A stretch of 64,000 nucleotides of DNA. Source: Janthinobacterium sp. Its GTDB lineage: Bacteria; Pseudomonadota; Gammaproteobacteria; Burkholderiales; Burkholderiaceae_D. The DNA lies in NCBI RefSeq assembly GCF_009923995.1, contig NZ_RFSK01000005.1, positions 1-64,000 on the forward strand. Direction: 5' to 3'. Position numbers and translations under genes: made by a program. Shown here piece by piece: positions 14,513 through 23,429 of the stretch. The notes under the pieces were generated by a model. It did not search any database and had not been told where the DNA came from. It worked only from the letters and a program-made list of their open reading frames with translations. Positions within the stretch are counted from its first letter, which is position 1. Every line of letters begins with the position of its first letter.

Positions 14513-16600
14513 ATGCCCGAATTATCTACCGCCAGCGAGGCGGAAAGCGCAATTATCTCTTTCCCGGACTCCCCCTTCAAGCTGCACCAGCCCTTCCCTC
14601 CGGCCGGTGACCAGCCCACGGCGATCGCCCAGTTATCCGAGGGGATTGCCGATGGCCTGGCCTTCCAGACCCTGCTGGGCGTGACCGGTTCGGGCAAGAC
14701 CTACACCATGGCCAACGTCATCGCGCGCATGGGCCGGCCCGCCATCGTCTTCGCCCCGAACAAGACCCTGGCGGCGCAGCTGTACAGCGAATTTCGCGAC
14801 TTTTTCCCGCAGAACGCCGTCGAATACTTCGTCAGCTACTACGATTACTACCAGCCGGAAGCCTACGTGCCCCAGCGCGACCTGTTCATCGAGAAGGATT
14901 CGTCGATCAACGAACATATCGAGCAGATGCGCCTGTCGTGCACCAAGTCGCTGATGGAGCGGCGCGACGTCATCATCGTCGCCACCGTCTCGGCCATCTA
15001 CGGCATCGGCAACCCGAACGAATACCACCAGATGATTTTGACGCTGCGCGTCAAGGACCGGGTCAGCCAGCGCGACGTCATCGCGCGCCTGATCCAGATG
15101 CAGTACACGCGCAACGAAGTCGATTTCGGCCGCGGCACCTTCCGCGTGCGCGGCGACACCATCGACATCTTCCCCGCCGAGCATGCGGAACTGGCCGTGC
15201 GCCTGGAAATGTTCGACGACGAGATCGAATCGATCCAGCTGTTCGACCCGCTGACGGGCCGCGTGCGGCAAAAGATCCCCCGCTTCACCGTGTACCCGGG
15301 CTCGCACTACGTGACGCCCCGCTCCACCGTGCTGCGCGCCGTGGAAACCATCAAGGACGAGCTGCGCGAACGCCTCGAGTTTTTCCGCAAGGAAAATAAA
15401 CTGATCGAAGAGCAGCGGCTGGAACAGCGCACCCGCTTCGATCTGGAAATGATGGCGGAAATCGGTTTCACCAAGGGCATCGAGAACTACTCGCGCCACC
15501 TGTCCGGCGCGCTGCCGGGCGAGCCGCCGCCGACCCTGGTCGACTACCTGCCGCCCGACGCCCTGATGTTCCTCGACGAATCGCACGTGCTGACGGGCCA
15601 GCTGAGCGCCATGTACAACGGCGACCGCTCGCGCAAGACGAATCTGGTCGACTACGGCTTCCGCCTGCCGTCGGCGCTGGACAACCGGCCCTTGAAATTC
15701 GAGGAATTCGAACAGAAGATGCGCCAGACCGTGTTCGTCTCGGCCACCCCGGCCGAATACGAAAAGAACCATTCCGACCAGGTGGTCGAGCAGGTGGTGC
15801 GCCCCACGGGCCTGGTCGACCCGCAGATCATCGTGCGCCCGGCCAGCAGCCAGGTGGACGACCTGATGTCGGAAATCGTCGAACGCATCAAGAAGGACGA
15901 GCGCGTGCTGGTGACCACCCTCACCAAGCGCATGTCGGAGCAGTTGACGGAATACCTGGGCGACCATGGCATCAAGGTGCGCTACCTGCACAGCGATATC
16001 GAGACGGTGGAGCGCGTGGAAATCCTGCGCGACCTGCGCCTGGGCACCTTCGACGTGCTGGTGGGGATCAACCTGCTGCGCGAAGGCCTGGACTTGCCGG
16101 AAGTGTCGCTGGTCGCCATCCTCGACGCGGACAAGGAAGGCTTCTTGCGCTCCGAGCGCAGCCTGATCCAGACCATCGGCCGCGCCGCACGTAACCTGAA
16201 CGGCACGGCGATTTTGTATGGCGACCGCATCACGGACTCCATGCGCCGGGCCATCGACGAGACGGAACGCCGCCGCGCCAAGCAGATCGCCTTCAATACG
16301 GCCAACAACATCGTGCCGATCGGCGTGAAGAAATCGATCCGCGAAATGATCGACGGCGTCTACAGCCCGCAGGAAGCGCGCGAAACCCTGCAGGTGGCGC
16401 AGGAAGCGGCGAAGTTCGAGTCCATGAGCGAGAAACAGGTCAGCAAGGAAATCAAGCGCCTGGAAAAACTGATGGTCGACCACGCCAAGAACCTGGAATT
16501 CGAAAAGGCGGCGCAGGTGCGCGACCAGCTGCACATCCTCAAGCAGCAGCTGTTCGGCGCCCCCGGTACGGACAACGTGGCCTCGATCCTGGGCAAGTAA
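14513..16600 (+). CDS. uvrB: Excinuclease ABC subunit B (UvrB)
   Basis: 695 residues, full length. UvrB is the helicase-like damage-verification subunit of nucleotide excision repair and acts with UvrA and UvrC in the cytoplasm. Seen: helicase motif [16 protein letters not shown], the damage-sensing beta-hairpin region [19 protein letters not shown]-like motif II FLDESHV, motif [13 protein letters not shown], motifs [31 protein letters not shown] and QTIGRAARN, and a C-terminal UVR domain (about 650-685) for UvrC contact. The ATG at 14513 gives a slightly long N-terminus before [17 protein letters not shown]. It is divergent from the aminotransferase. I found no convincing LexA box upstream. 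Confidence 0.98.
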   Translation: MPELSTASEAESAIISFPDSPFKLHQPFPPAGDQPTAIAQLSEGIADGLAFQTLLGVTGSGKTYTMANVIARMGRPAIVFAPNKTLAAQLYSEFRDFFPQNAVEYFVSYYDYYQPEAYVPQRDLFIEKDSSINEHIEQMRLSCTKSLMERRDVIIVATVSAIYGIGNPNEYHQMILTLRVKDRVSQRDVIARLIQMQYTRNEVDFGRGTFRVRGDTIDIFPAEHAELAVRLEMFDDEIESIQLFDPLTGRVRQKIPRFTVYPGSHYVTPRSTVLRAVETIKDELRERLEFFRKENKLIEEQRLEQRTRFDLEMMAEIGFTKGIENYSRHLSGALPGEPPPTLVDYLPPDALMFLDESHVLTGQLSAMYNGDRSRKTNLVDYGFRLPSALDNRPLKFEEFEQKMRQTVFVSATPAEYEKNHSDQVVEQVVRPTGLVDPQIIVRPASSQVDDLMSEIVERIKKDERVLVTTLTKRMSEQLTEYLGDHGIKVRYLHSDIETVERVEILRDLRLGTFDVLVGINLLREGLDLPEVSLVAILDADKEGFLRSERSLIQTIGRAARNLNGTAILYGDRITDSMRRAIDETERRRAKQIAFNTANNIVPIGVKKSIREMIDGVYSPQEARETLQVAQEAAKFESMSEKQVSKEIKRLEKLMVDHAKNLEFEKAAQVRDQLHILKQQLFGAPGTDNVASILGK

Positions 16601-16623
16601 GCGCGGGGCCGGCGGCCCGCAAC

Positions 16624-16671
16624 GCATGCAAAAAGCCGCGCGGCCCCAGGCCGACGCGGCTTTTTGCATGC
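16624..16671. terminator. Terminator after uvrB
   Basis: Long 17-bp stem GCATGCAAAAAGCCGCG / CGCGGCTTTTTGCATGC starting about 20 bases after the uvrB stop. The symmetric shape with A and T runs inside the stem can work on either strand. Confidence 0.85.
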
Positions 16672-16732
16672 CGTCCGGCACGGCAACATAAAAACTTCAC
16701 TGCGTATATATAAGCACTGATATTATTTCCAC

Positions 16733-17218
16733 ATGAAAAAATCTTCGCTGGGCACGCAGCTGCGCCATTTGATCGAATTGCTCGACGGCGCCGTCGGCGC
16801 CGCCTATGAAGAAGCGGGCCTGCGCTACCGTCCCCGCTACACGCCCGTGATGCGCGTGCTGATGGCGCAGGACGCGGCCAGCATCGGCAGCATTGCCGCG
16901 GCCGCCGGCATCACGCAGCCGGCCGCCACGCAAACGGTGGCGCTGATGATCAAGGAAGGCCTGGTCTTCGCCTCCGCCGGCCCCGAAGACGGGCGCCAGA
17001 GACTGATACAACTGACGGCGCAGGGGCGCGCCATGCTGCCGGCGATCCAGCGCTGCTGGCAAGCGACGGCCGGCGCCGCCGCCAGCCTCGATGCCGACCT
17101 GCCGTTCCCCCTCTCGCAAGTACTGGCTCACGCCATCACGGCGCTGGAAAGCAAACCGTTCGGCGCGCGCATCCGCGAGGCGGGCGAGTGCCTGGACGAC
17201 ATCGGCAAGGCATCCTAG
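16733..17218 (+). CDS. MarR family transcriptional regulator
   Basis: 161 residues with a winged helix-turn-helix in the middle: VMRVLMAQDAASIGSIAAAAGITQPAATQTVALMIKEGLV is the helix-turn-helix, followed by the wing with the MarR-type PEDGRQRLIQLTAQGRAML (D and R of the DxR motif). Flanking helices form the dimer interface. A short AT-rich stretch (16690-16730) upstream probably holds an autoregulated promoter. Its stop overlaps the convergent denD stop (both use the CTAG at 17215-17218). Whether it touches the tetronate genes or only itself cannot be read here. Confidence 0.9.
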   Translation: MKKSSLGTQLRHLIELLDGAVGAAYEEAGLRYRPRYTPVMRVLMAQDAASIGSIAAAAGITQPAATQTVALMIKEGLVFASAGPEDGRQRLIQLTAQGRAMLPAIQRCWQATAGAAASLDADLPFPLSQVLAHAITALESKPFGARIREAGECLDDIGKAS

Positions 17219-18192
17219 CAGGCTGCCTTGACGTCCTCGAGATACGCGCGAATGATGCTGGCGAAATCCGCGTCGGCCGTCAGGCCCAGCGCTGCAGCGC
17301 GGGCCGTATCCCAGGCGCCGGGCCAGCTCTTGACGATGCGCTCGATGGCGGGATCGGGCGCGTAGCTGATGCGGGCCGTCACGTCGCTGCCGGCCACCTG
17401 TTCGAGGGCGGCGATCATCTCGCCCACGCTCACGCTCAGGCCCGGCAAGTTCACCGTGCGGCTGGCACCGAAGGCCTCGCCCGCCAGTTCATGGCCGGCG
17501 ATCAGGGAGGCGATGGCGCCGCGCGGTGACAGCAACCACAGGCGCAGGTCGGTGGACACGGGGCAGACGGCCGCTTCGCCGTTCAGCGGTTCGCGGATGA
17601 TGCCGCTGGCGAAGGACGACGCCGCCTTGTTCGGTTTGCCGGGACGCACGCTGATGGTCGGCAGGCGCAGCACGCGGCCATCGACGAAGCCGCGCCGGCT
17701 GTAATCGTTGAGCAGCAATTCGCCGATGGCCTTTTGCGCGCCGTACGACGATTGCGGATTCAGGGCGGTCGTGTCCTGCACCACGGCCGGCAGCTGGCCG
17801 CCATACACGGCCACGGAGCTGGTAAACACCACTTTCGGCTTGTGTCCCAGTTCGCGGCAGATATCGAGCAGCAAACGCGACGCGTCCAGGTTGATGCGCA
17901 TGCCCAGGTCGAAATCGGCTTCCGCCTGGCCGCTGACGATGGCCGCCAGGTGGAAGATCGACGCCGTCCGCGCGTCGATGGTGGCGCGCATCAGGGCGCC
18001 GTCGGCGATGTCGCCCGTGACGACTGTCACGCGCGCGTCGCCGAAGTCGTGCGCGGCCACCACGTCGACCAGCACCAGCTCGGTGATCGTCTGCATTTGG
18101 CCGCCGCTGTCCGTCAGCCGACCTTGCGCCAGCAACTGGCGCGCCAGGCGCTGGCCCAGGAAACCGGCGCCGCCGGTAATGAGTACTTTCAT
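17215..18192 (-). CDS. denD: D-erythronate dehydrogenase (SDR family)
   Basis: 325 residues. An extended SDR with the NAD-binding GGAGFLGQRLA at the N-terminus, the catalytic Ser in VVFTSSVAVYGG and the YxxxK pair in SSYGAQKAIGELL, matching DenD. It oxidises D-erythronate to 2-oxo-tetronate in the cytoplasm. The start is decided by spacing: AAGGAG ends one base before the ATG at 18198 but seven bases before the ATG at 18192, and the protein then begins MKVLITGG like its family. Last gene of the tetronate operon, two bases after the otnI stop. It converges on the MarR gene with overlapping stop codons. Confidence 0.92.
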   Translation of the reverse strand: MKVLITGGAGFLGQRLARQLLAQGRLTDSGGQMQTITELVLVDVVAAHDFGDARVTVVTGDIADGALMRATIDARTASIFHLAAIVSGQAEADFDLGMRINLDASRLLLDICRELGHKPKVVFTSSVAVYGGQLPAVVQDTTALNPQSSYGAQKAIGELLLNDYSRRGFVDGRVLRLPTISVRPGKPNKAASSFASGIIREPLNGEAAVCPVSTDLRLWLLSPRGAIASLIAGHELAGEAFGASRTVNLPGLSVSVGEMIAALEQVAGSDVTARISYAPDPAIERIVKSWPGAWDTARAAALGLTADADFASIIRAYLEDVKAAC

Positions 18193-18194
18193 CT

Positions 18195-18986
18195 TCATGC
18201 TCCTTGTTTGTTGTTGTAAGCGGCGAGCCAGCCGAGGCCATCCTCGGTACGCCCGCGCGGACGGTATTCGCAGCCGATCCAGCCGTCATAGCCCAGTTCA
18301 TCGAGCAGGCTGAATAAATACGGGTAATTGACTTCGCCATCGTCCGGCTCATTGCGCGCCGGGACGCTGGCGATCTGCACGTGGCCGATGCCGTCGAAGT
18401 TGTTCCTGAACGTCATGGCGATATCGCCTTCGACGATCTGCGTGTGGTAAAAGTCCATCTGCACCTTGACGTTCGGCGCGCCCGATTCCAGCCGCAACGC
18501 ATGGCCCTGCGCCTGCGTGACGAGGAAGTAGCCGGGCATGTCGCGGCCGTTGATCGGTTCGATCAACATTTCGATGCCATGCGCGCCCACGGCCTTGGCC
18601 GCGTACTGCAGGTTCGCCAGGTAGGTGGCGCGGTGCAGGGCCAGGTCGGCGCCGGCAGGCACCAGGCCCGCCATCATGTGCACGCGCGGGGTACCCAGCG
18701 CCAGCGCATATTCGATGGCGCGCGCCACGCCAGCACGGAACTCTTCTTCGCGGCCCGGCAGCGAGGCGATGCCCCGCTCGCCGGCCGCCCAGTCGCCCGG
18801 CGGCAGGTTGAACAGCACATTCGTCAAGCCGTGCTCGCGCAGCCAGCCGGCCACTTCCTGCGGCGCATGGTCGTAGGGGAACAGGAATTCGACGCCCTGG
18901 AAACCCGCTTGCGCGGCGGCGGCAAAGCGCTGCGGGAAAGGCACTTCGTTGAACATCATGGTCAGATTGGCGGCAAAGCGGGGCAT
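18195..18986 (-). CDS. otnI: 2-oxo-tetronate isomerase (hydroxypyruvate isomerase family)
   Basis: 263 residues of a xylose-isomerase-like TIM barrel. Marks: [35 protein letters not shown] at the start, [15 protein letters not shown] with a metal-binding Glu, [14 protein letters not shown] (Asp/His ligands), [19 protein letters not shown], and the final Glu in [10 protein letters not shown]. OtnI interconverts 2-oxo- and 3-oxo-tetronate, feeding the kinase OtnK. It lies between otnC (19-base gap) and denD in the operon. Old annotations call such proteins hydroxypyruvate isomerase (Hyi), but the neighbours argue for OtnI. Confidence 0.93.
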   Translation of the reverse strand: MPRFAANLTMMFNEVPFPQRFAAAAQAGFQGVEFLFPYDHAPQEVAGWLREHGLTNVLFNLPPGDWAAGERGIASLPGREEEFRAGVARAIEYALALGTPRVHMMAGLVPAGADLALHRATYLANLQYAAKAVGAHGIEMLIEPINGRDMPGYFLVTQAQGHALRLESGAPNVKVQMDFYHTQIVEGDIAMTFRNNFDGIGHVQIASVPARNEPDDGEVNYPYLFSLLDELGYDGWIGCEYRPRGRTEDGLGWLAAYNNKQGA

Positions 18987-19004
18987 GCGTGTCTCCTGGG
19001 TTGC

Positions 19005-19676
19005 TTAGACATCGAGTTTGAACGTGTGTTTCAGGTCGGCGATCTGCGCCGCGTCGAGAGGGCGCGTGGGAACATCGCGCAGCAGCAGGAACAGCTTGGC
19101 CGTCTCTTCCAGCTCCTCGGCCGCATACACTGCCGCTTCCAGGCTGCTGCCCGAGACGACGGGGCCGTGATTGGCCAGCAGGACGGCCGAATGCTTGCGC
19201 GCCATGGCGCCGATGGCGCCCGCCAGCGCCGGGTCGCCCGGACGGTGGTAGGGCACGAGCGGCAGGCGCCCCACCTTCATCACAAAATACGGCGTCAGCG
19301 GCGGAATGCAATCGTCATGGTTCAAGCCGCACATGCAGGACACGGCGGCCGAATGCGTCGAGTGCAAATGCACGATGGCACCGGCGCCGCCCCGCTCCGC
19401 GTACATGGCGCGGTGCAGGAACGCTTCCTTGGACGGCGGCGCGCCGCTGATCAAGTTGCCGTCCCAGTCGAGCTTGGACAATTGCGCGGGATCAAGCCGC
19501 CCCAGGCTGGCATTCGTGGGCGTGAGCAGCCAGCCGTCGGACAGGCGCACGCTCAGGTTGCCGCTGCTGCCGGCCGTCAGGCCACGCTCGTACAGGGACT
19601 TGCCGAAGTCGACGATCTGCTCGCGCTGGCGCATTTCCTCGGGTGCGACGTGGATGGCAGGCGTCGCGGTACTCAT
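19005..19676 (-). CDS. otnC: 3-oxo-tetronate 4-phosphate decarboxylase (class II aldolase/adducin family)
   Basis: 223 residues. Class II aldolase fold with GLTAGSSGNLSVRL near the N-terminus (phosphate binding), catalytic Glu in PSKEAFLHRAMY, zinc ligands in VHLHSTHSAAVSC, and the third histidine in LLANHGPVVSG. OtnC decarboxylates 3-oxo-tetronate 4-phosphate to dihydroxyacetone phosphate, joining glycolysis. Its ATG overlaps the otnK stop (19673-19676), so kinase and decarboxylase are coupled. The operon context separates it from L-fuculose- or ribulose-phosphate aldolases of the same fold. Confidence 0.93.
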   Translation of the reverse strand: MSTATPAIHVAPEEMRQREQIVDFGKSLYERGLTAGSSGNLSVRLSDGWLLTPTNASLGRLDPAQLSKLDWDGNLISGAPPSKEAFLHRAMYAERGGAGAIVHLHSTHSAAVSCMCGLNHDDCIPPLTPYFVMKVGRLPLVPYHRPGDPALAGAIGAMARKHSAVLLANHGPVVSGSSLEAAVYAAEELEETAKLFLLLRDVPTRPLDAAQIADLKHTFKLDV

Positions 19677-20974
19677 GCCAGCACCTGCCAGGCCTTGCTG
19701 AAGAAATCCACCGTGCCGAAATTGCCGGACTTGAGCGCCAGCGCCAGAGGGGCCGCGCCATCGTCGCCCAGCGCGGGCAAGGCTTGCGTCCAGGGCACAC
19801 CGGGGTCGATCTCGGGGCCGATGCGCAGGCCCGCCACGCCCAGCGCCTTGACCACCGCGCCCGACGTTTCGCCGCCGGCGACGATCAGCTGGCCCACGCC
19901 CAGGCGCACCAGGCCTTGCGCGATGGCGGCCAGGGTTTCCTCGACGAGGGCGCCGGCCCGCTCCACGCCCAGCTGCGCCTGTACGGCGCGCACGGCGTCC
20001 GGGGTGGCCGTGGCATACACCAGCACCGGGCCTTGCGCCAGGTGCCCGGCCGCCCAGGACAGCGCCTGTTGCACCACGGCGTCCACCACTTCGCCACCGG
20101 CCGCCAGCTGCAAGGGGTCGACGTGAAAGGCAGGCGCCACTTCGCGCAGGTGCGCCACCTGCTGCTGCGTGGCCACGGAGCAGCTGCCGGAGATCACGGC
20201 GCGCCAGCCGGCCGGCGGCGGCAGGCGCCCCGCCTGGCCCGCGGGCGATGGCGCCAGCTGGCCCCGCTGGCGGAAATTCTGCGGCAGCCCCAGCGCGATG
20301 CCGGAGCCGCCTGTGATCAGCTTCAAGTCGGCGCAGGCGGCGCCGATGGCTTCCAGGTCGCGGTTCGAGACGGCATCGACGACCGAAAAATGGCAGCCCT
20401 GGCCGCGTAAGTCCGTAAAGCGCTGGGCGATGGCGGCCGCGCCCTTCTCCACCACGGAGAAATCAGCCAGGCCCACCTTGCCTTGCACCTGCTGCTGCAG
20501 CACGCGCACCAGGTTCGAATCCGTCATCGGCGTCAGGGGATGCTCGCGCATGCCCGATTCGGCCAGCGGCACGTCGCCGACGAACAGGTTGCCCTTGTAG
20601 ATGGTGCGCCCGTTGGCGGGGAAGGCGGGGCAGGCGATCGTGAAGTCCGTATCGAGCGCCTGCATCAGCGCCTCGGCCACGGGGCCGATATTGCCGCGCG
20701 GCGTGGAGTCGAAGGTGGAGCAGTACTTGAAGTAGAACTGGCGGCAGCCTGCCTGCTGCAGCCAGCGCAAGGCGGCCAGCGACTCGGCCACCGCTTCCTG
20801 CGGCGCCGTCGTGCGCGACTTGAGCGCGATGACGACGGCATCGACGTCGGCCGGCGGCGGCCCTTGCGGCACGCCGATCAGCTGCACGGTGCGCATGCCA
20901 GCCTTGACCAGCATGCCGGCCAGGTCGGTGCCACCCGTGAAGTCGTCGGCGATACATCCCAGTAGTACGGTCAT
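19673..20974 (-). CDS. otnK: 3-oxo-tetronate kinase (former DUF1537 family)
   Basis: 433 residues. The N-terminal half begins LLGCIADDFTGGTDLAGMLVKAGM, the hallmark of the four-carbon acid sugar kinase family. FYFKYCSTFDSTPRGNIGPV is the substrate-domain signature. The C-terminal nucleotide-binding domain holds LIVAGGETSGAVVKALG and ends near ALALKSGNFG. It phosphorylates 3-oxo-tetronate at O4 using ATP. It sits between ltnD and otnC, 21 bases from ltnD and overlapping otnC. Confidence 0.95.
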   Translation of the reverse strand: MTVLLGCIADDFTGGTDLAGMLVKAGMRTVQLIGVPQGPPPADVDAVVIALKSRTTAPQEAVAESLAALRWLQQAGCRQFYFKYCSTFDSTPRGNIGPVAEALMQALDTDFTIACPAFPANGRTIYKGNLFVGDVPLAESGMREHPLTPMTDSNLVRVLQQQVQGKVGLADFSVVEKGAAAIAQRFTDLRGQGCHFSVVDAVSNRDLEAIGAACADLKLITGGSGIALGLPQNFRQRGQLAPSPAGQAGRLPPPAGWRAVISGSCSVATQQQVAHLREVAPAFHVDPLQLAAGGEVVDAVVQQALSWAAGHLAQGPVLVYATATPDAVRAVQAQLGVERAGALVEETLAAIAQGLVRLGVGQLIVAGGETSGAVVKALGVAGLRIGPEIDPGVPWTQALPALGDDGAAPLALALKSGNFGTVDFFSKAWQVLA

Positions 20975-20995
20975 GATTGTTCCTTCCTGATTCAG

Positions 20996-21895
20996 TTACG
21001 CTTTCGCCGGCAAGTCGATGCCCGGGAAAGTCTTGATGACGGCAGAGTCGTCCTCGCCGCCAAAGCCTGCCGCCGACGCCTGCATGAACATCTGGTGCGC
21101 CGTGGCCGACAGGGGCAATGGAAACACGCTTTTTTTCGCGTAATCGAGCACGATGCCCAAGTCCTTGACGAAGATGTTCACGGCCGACAGCGGCGTGTAG
21201 TCGCCCTTCAAAATGTGCGGCACCCGGTTCTGGAACATCCAGGAACTGCCGGCGCTGTTTGAAATGACTTCGTACAGGGCATCGGCGTCGCAGCCGGCGC
21301 GCAGGCCCAGCGCCATCGCTTCGGCGGCGGCTGCGATGTGCACGCCAGCCAGCAGCTGGTTGATCATCTTGACTTTCGAGCCTTGCCCCGGCTGTTCGCC
21401 CAGGCGGTACAGCTTGGCGCAGATGGCGTCAAAGACGCCGGCGCAGGCCGCGAACGCATCGGGCGCGCCGGCCGCCATGACGGACATCTCGCCGGCGGCC
21501 GCCTTGGCCGCTCCGCCGGAAATGGGCGCGTCGATGAAGCGCAGGTTCATGGCCGCCAGGCGCGCCCCCAGCGCTTCGGCAAATTCGGGCGCCACGGTGG
21601 CGCAGGCGATCACCACGCTGCCCGGCGCCAGGCTGGCCGCCGCGCCATGCTCGCCAAACAGCACGGTTTCCGTCTGCTGCGCATTGACGACGACGATCAG
21701 CAGGGCTTGCACCTGGGCCGCCAGCGCGGCGGGCGATTGCGCCGCATGGGCGCCCTTGTCCACCAGTTGCTGCACGGTGTCGGGGCGCACGTCGCAGGCA
21801 TGCACTTCGAAGCCGCCGCGCAGCAGCGACTGCGCGATGCCCATGCCCATGGCGCCCAGCCCGACCACGCCCACTTTTTCGATTCTTGCGCTCAT
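20996..21895 (-). CDS. ltnD: L-threonate dehydrogenase (3-hydroxyisobutyrate dehydrogenase family)
   Basis: 299 residues. The N-terminal Rossmann domain begins VGVVGLGAMGMGIAQSLL. The substrate signature FIDAPISGGAAKAAAGEMSVM follows, and the catalytic lysine lies in GSKVKMINQLLAGVH; the C-terminal half is the helical dimerisation domain. LtnD oxidises L-threonate to 2-oxo-tetronate with NAD+. The start at 21895 follows GGAG by about six bases; a GTG four codons upstream is less likely. It is directly downstream of the MFS transporter. With denD it lets the operon take two C4 sugar acids into the same intermediate. Confidence 0.92.
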   Translation of the reverse strand: MSARIEKVGVVGLGAMGMGIAQSLLRGGFEVHACDVRPDTVQQLVDKGAHAAQSPAALAAQVQALLIVVVNAQQTETVLFGEHGAAASLAPGSVVIACATVAPEFAEALGARLAAMNLRFIDAPISGGAAKAAAGEMSVMAAGAPDAFAACAGVFDAICAKLYRLGEQPGQGSKVKMINQLLAGVHIAAAAEAMALGLRAGCDADALYEVISNSAGSSWMFQNRVPHILKGDYTPLSAVNIFVKDLGIVLDYAKKSVFPLPLSATAHQMFMQASAAGFGGEDDSAVIKTFPGIDLPAKA

Positions 21896-21911
21896 TATTT
21901 GCTCCACTTGT

Positions 21912-23240
21912 TTACTTGTTCACCAGTTTGGCCGGCACGCGCATGATGATGGCCGCGCCGATCACCAGGATGGCCGCCAGCAGGTAGATGGCGATGTCCG
22001 TCGACTGCGTCAGATCCTTGATCGAACCGATCATGTAGGGCGCGGCGAAGCCGGCCAGGTTGCCCACCGAATTGATGGCGGCGATGCCGGCGGCGGCGGA
22101 GACACCGCCAAGGAAGGCCGTCGGCAGGCTCCAGAACATGGGCGAGGCAGCCAGGATGCCGCCGGCGGCAATCGTCAGGAAGAAGATGGCCCAGCCCGTG
22201 TTGTGGGCGCCGGCCAGCGCGCTGCAGACGATGGCGGCGGCGCCCACCACCAGTGGGATGGCCATGTGCCAGCGGCGTTCGCGGTACTTGTCCGAGCTGC
22301 GCCCCAGCAGGATCATGGACGCCACGGCCACCGAATACGGAATCGCCGTAAACAGGCCGATATTGAGCACGCCCGTCACGCCAGCCGCCTTGATCAGGCT
22401 GGGCAGCCAGAAGGTCAGCGAGTACTGGCCCATCACGCAGCAGAAATAGATCAGGGCCATGACCCAGATGCGCGGATCGGCGAACATGGCGCGGATCGAC
22501 GGATGCGAGACCTTGCCCTTCGCTTCCGTGGCGATGCGCTGTTCGAGCAGGCACTTTTCGTCTTCCGTCAGCCACTTCGCGGCGCGGATGCTGTTATCGA
22601 GGTACAGCAGCACGGCCACGCCCATCAGCGCGGCGGGAATCGCTTCGAGCACGAACATCCATTGCCAGCCCGCGTAGCCATGCCAGCCGGCGAAGGTTTC
22701 CATGATCCAGCCCGACAGGGGGCCGCCGATCAGGCCCGCCACGGGAATGGCGGCCATGAAGGTGCACACCATGCGCGCGCGGCGCTCGGACGGATACCAG
22801 TAGGTCAGGTACAGGATGATGCCAGGGAAGAAGCCCGCTTCGGCGATGCCGAGCAGGAAGCGCATGATGTAGAACATGGTCGGCGTGGTGACGAACATGA
22901 AGGCGCCCGAGATGATGGCCCAGGTGATCATGATGCGGGCGATCCACACACGGGCGCCGATCTTGTGCAGCATCACGTTGCTGGGCACTTCGAACAGGAA
23001 GTAGCCGAGGAAGAACACGCCGGCACCCAGGCCGTACACGGTTTCGGAAAACTGCAGGTCGGCCAGCATTTGCAGCTTGGCAAAACCCACGTTGACGCGG
23101 TCCAGGTAGGCGACGATGTAGCACAGCATAAGGAATGGGATGATGCGCCACGTCACCTTGCGGTAGACGGCGTCATCAATGAGTTTCTGGCTTGCGGCGG
23201 CGCCTGCCGGCTGGCCCGGCATTGCTTGTGACACTTCCAT
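21912..23240 (-). CDS. MFS transporter, anion:cation symporter (ACS) family, probable tetronate importer
   Basis: 442 residues with 12 predicted helices. The N-terminal RRIIPFLMLCYIVAYLDRVNVGFAKLQM-type segment (here beginning RIIPFLMLC) and GIAEAGFFPGIILYLTYWYPSERRARM are ACS-family landmarks, shared with tartrate, glucarate and phthalate permeases. It is the first gene of the tetronate operon, with GGAG six bases before the ATG, and most likely takes up D-erythronate and/or L-threonate by proton symport (inferred from context). The operon promoter lies about 90 bases upstream. Confidence 0.9.
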   Translation of the reverse strand: MEVSQAMPGQPAGAAASQKLIDDAVYRKVTWRIIPFLMLCYIVAYLDRVNVGFAKLQMLADLQFSETVYGLGAGVFFLGYFLFEVPSNVMLHKIGARVWIARIMITWAIISGAFMFVTTPTMFYIMRFLLGIAEAGFFPGIILYLTYWYPSERRARMVCTFMAAIPVAGLIGGPLSGWIMETFAGWHGYAGWQWMFVLEAIPAALMGVAVLLYLDNSIRAAKWLTEDEKCLLEQRIATEAKGKVSHPSIRAMFADPRIWVMALIYFCCVMGQYSLTFWLPSLIKAAGVTGVLNIGLFTAIPYSVAVASMILLGRSSDKYRERRWHMAIPLVVGAAAIVCSALAGAHNTGWAIFFLTIAAGGILAASPMFWSLPTAFLGGVSAAAGIAAINSVGNLAGFAAPYMIGSIKDLTQSTDIAIYLLAAILVIGAAIIMRVPAKLVNK

Positions 23241-23323
23241 GCTTGTCTCCTGATCGCTGGGGGATCGACCGTGCCGGGTTTTTATGGTCCACCGGAGGTG
23301 GCTGGCAACTTGTCTAAAATTTG

Positions 23324-23380
23324 TATGGATGTATATTATGTGTGTGTTTTATGTGTGTCAAGCTGTATATTCCATATAAT
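23324..23380. promoter_or_regulatory. Promoter/operator region of the divergent tetronate operon and its GntR gene
   Basis: Minus-strand promoter for the operon: -35 TTGACA (23361-23356), 17-base spacer, -10 TAATAT (23338-23333). The spacer region carries a direct repeat TTATGTGTGT (23336-23345 and 23349-23358, 13-base period), and the block is flanked by inverted TATGGA / TCCATA (23324-23329, 23372-23377). A plus-strand TATAAT at 23375-23380 may serve the regulator. The repeats are plausible operator sites (inference). Confidence 0.65.
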
Positions 23381-23429
23381 GGCAAGCAGGCAATCCCCTT
23401 TGAAAACCGTTAGCGCAAGGATGCACCCG

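Noticed and set aside
14633-16681. 682-codon open frame opposite uvrB
   Set aside because: A shadow frame caused by high GC at third positions. It runs through the uvrB terminator and its product has low-complexity His/Arg/Ala composition.
18196-18198. ATG at 18198 as the denD start
   Set aside because: The AAGGAG motif ends one base before it, too close to function; the ATG at 18192 has seven-base spacing and matches the family N-terminus.
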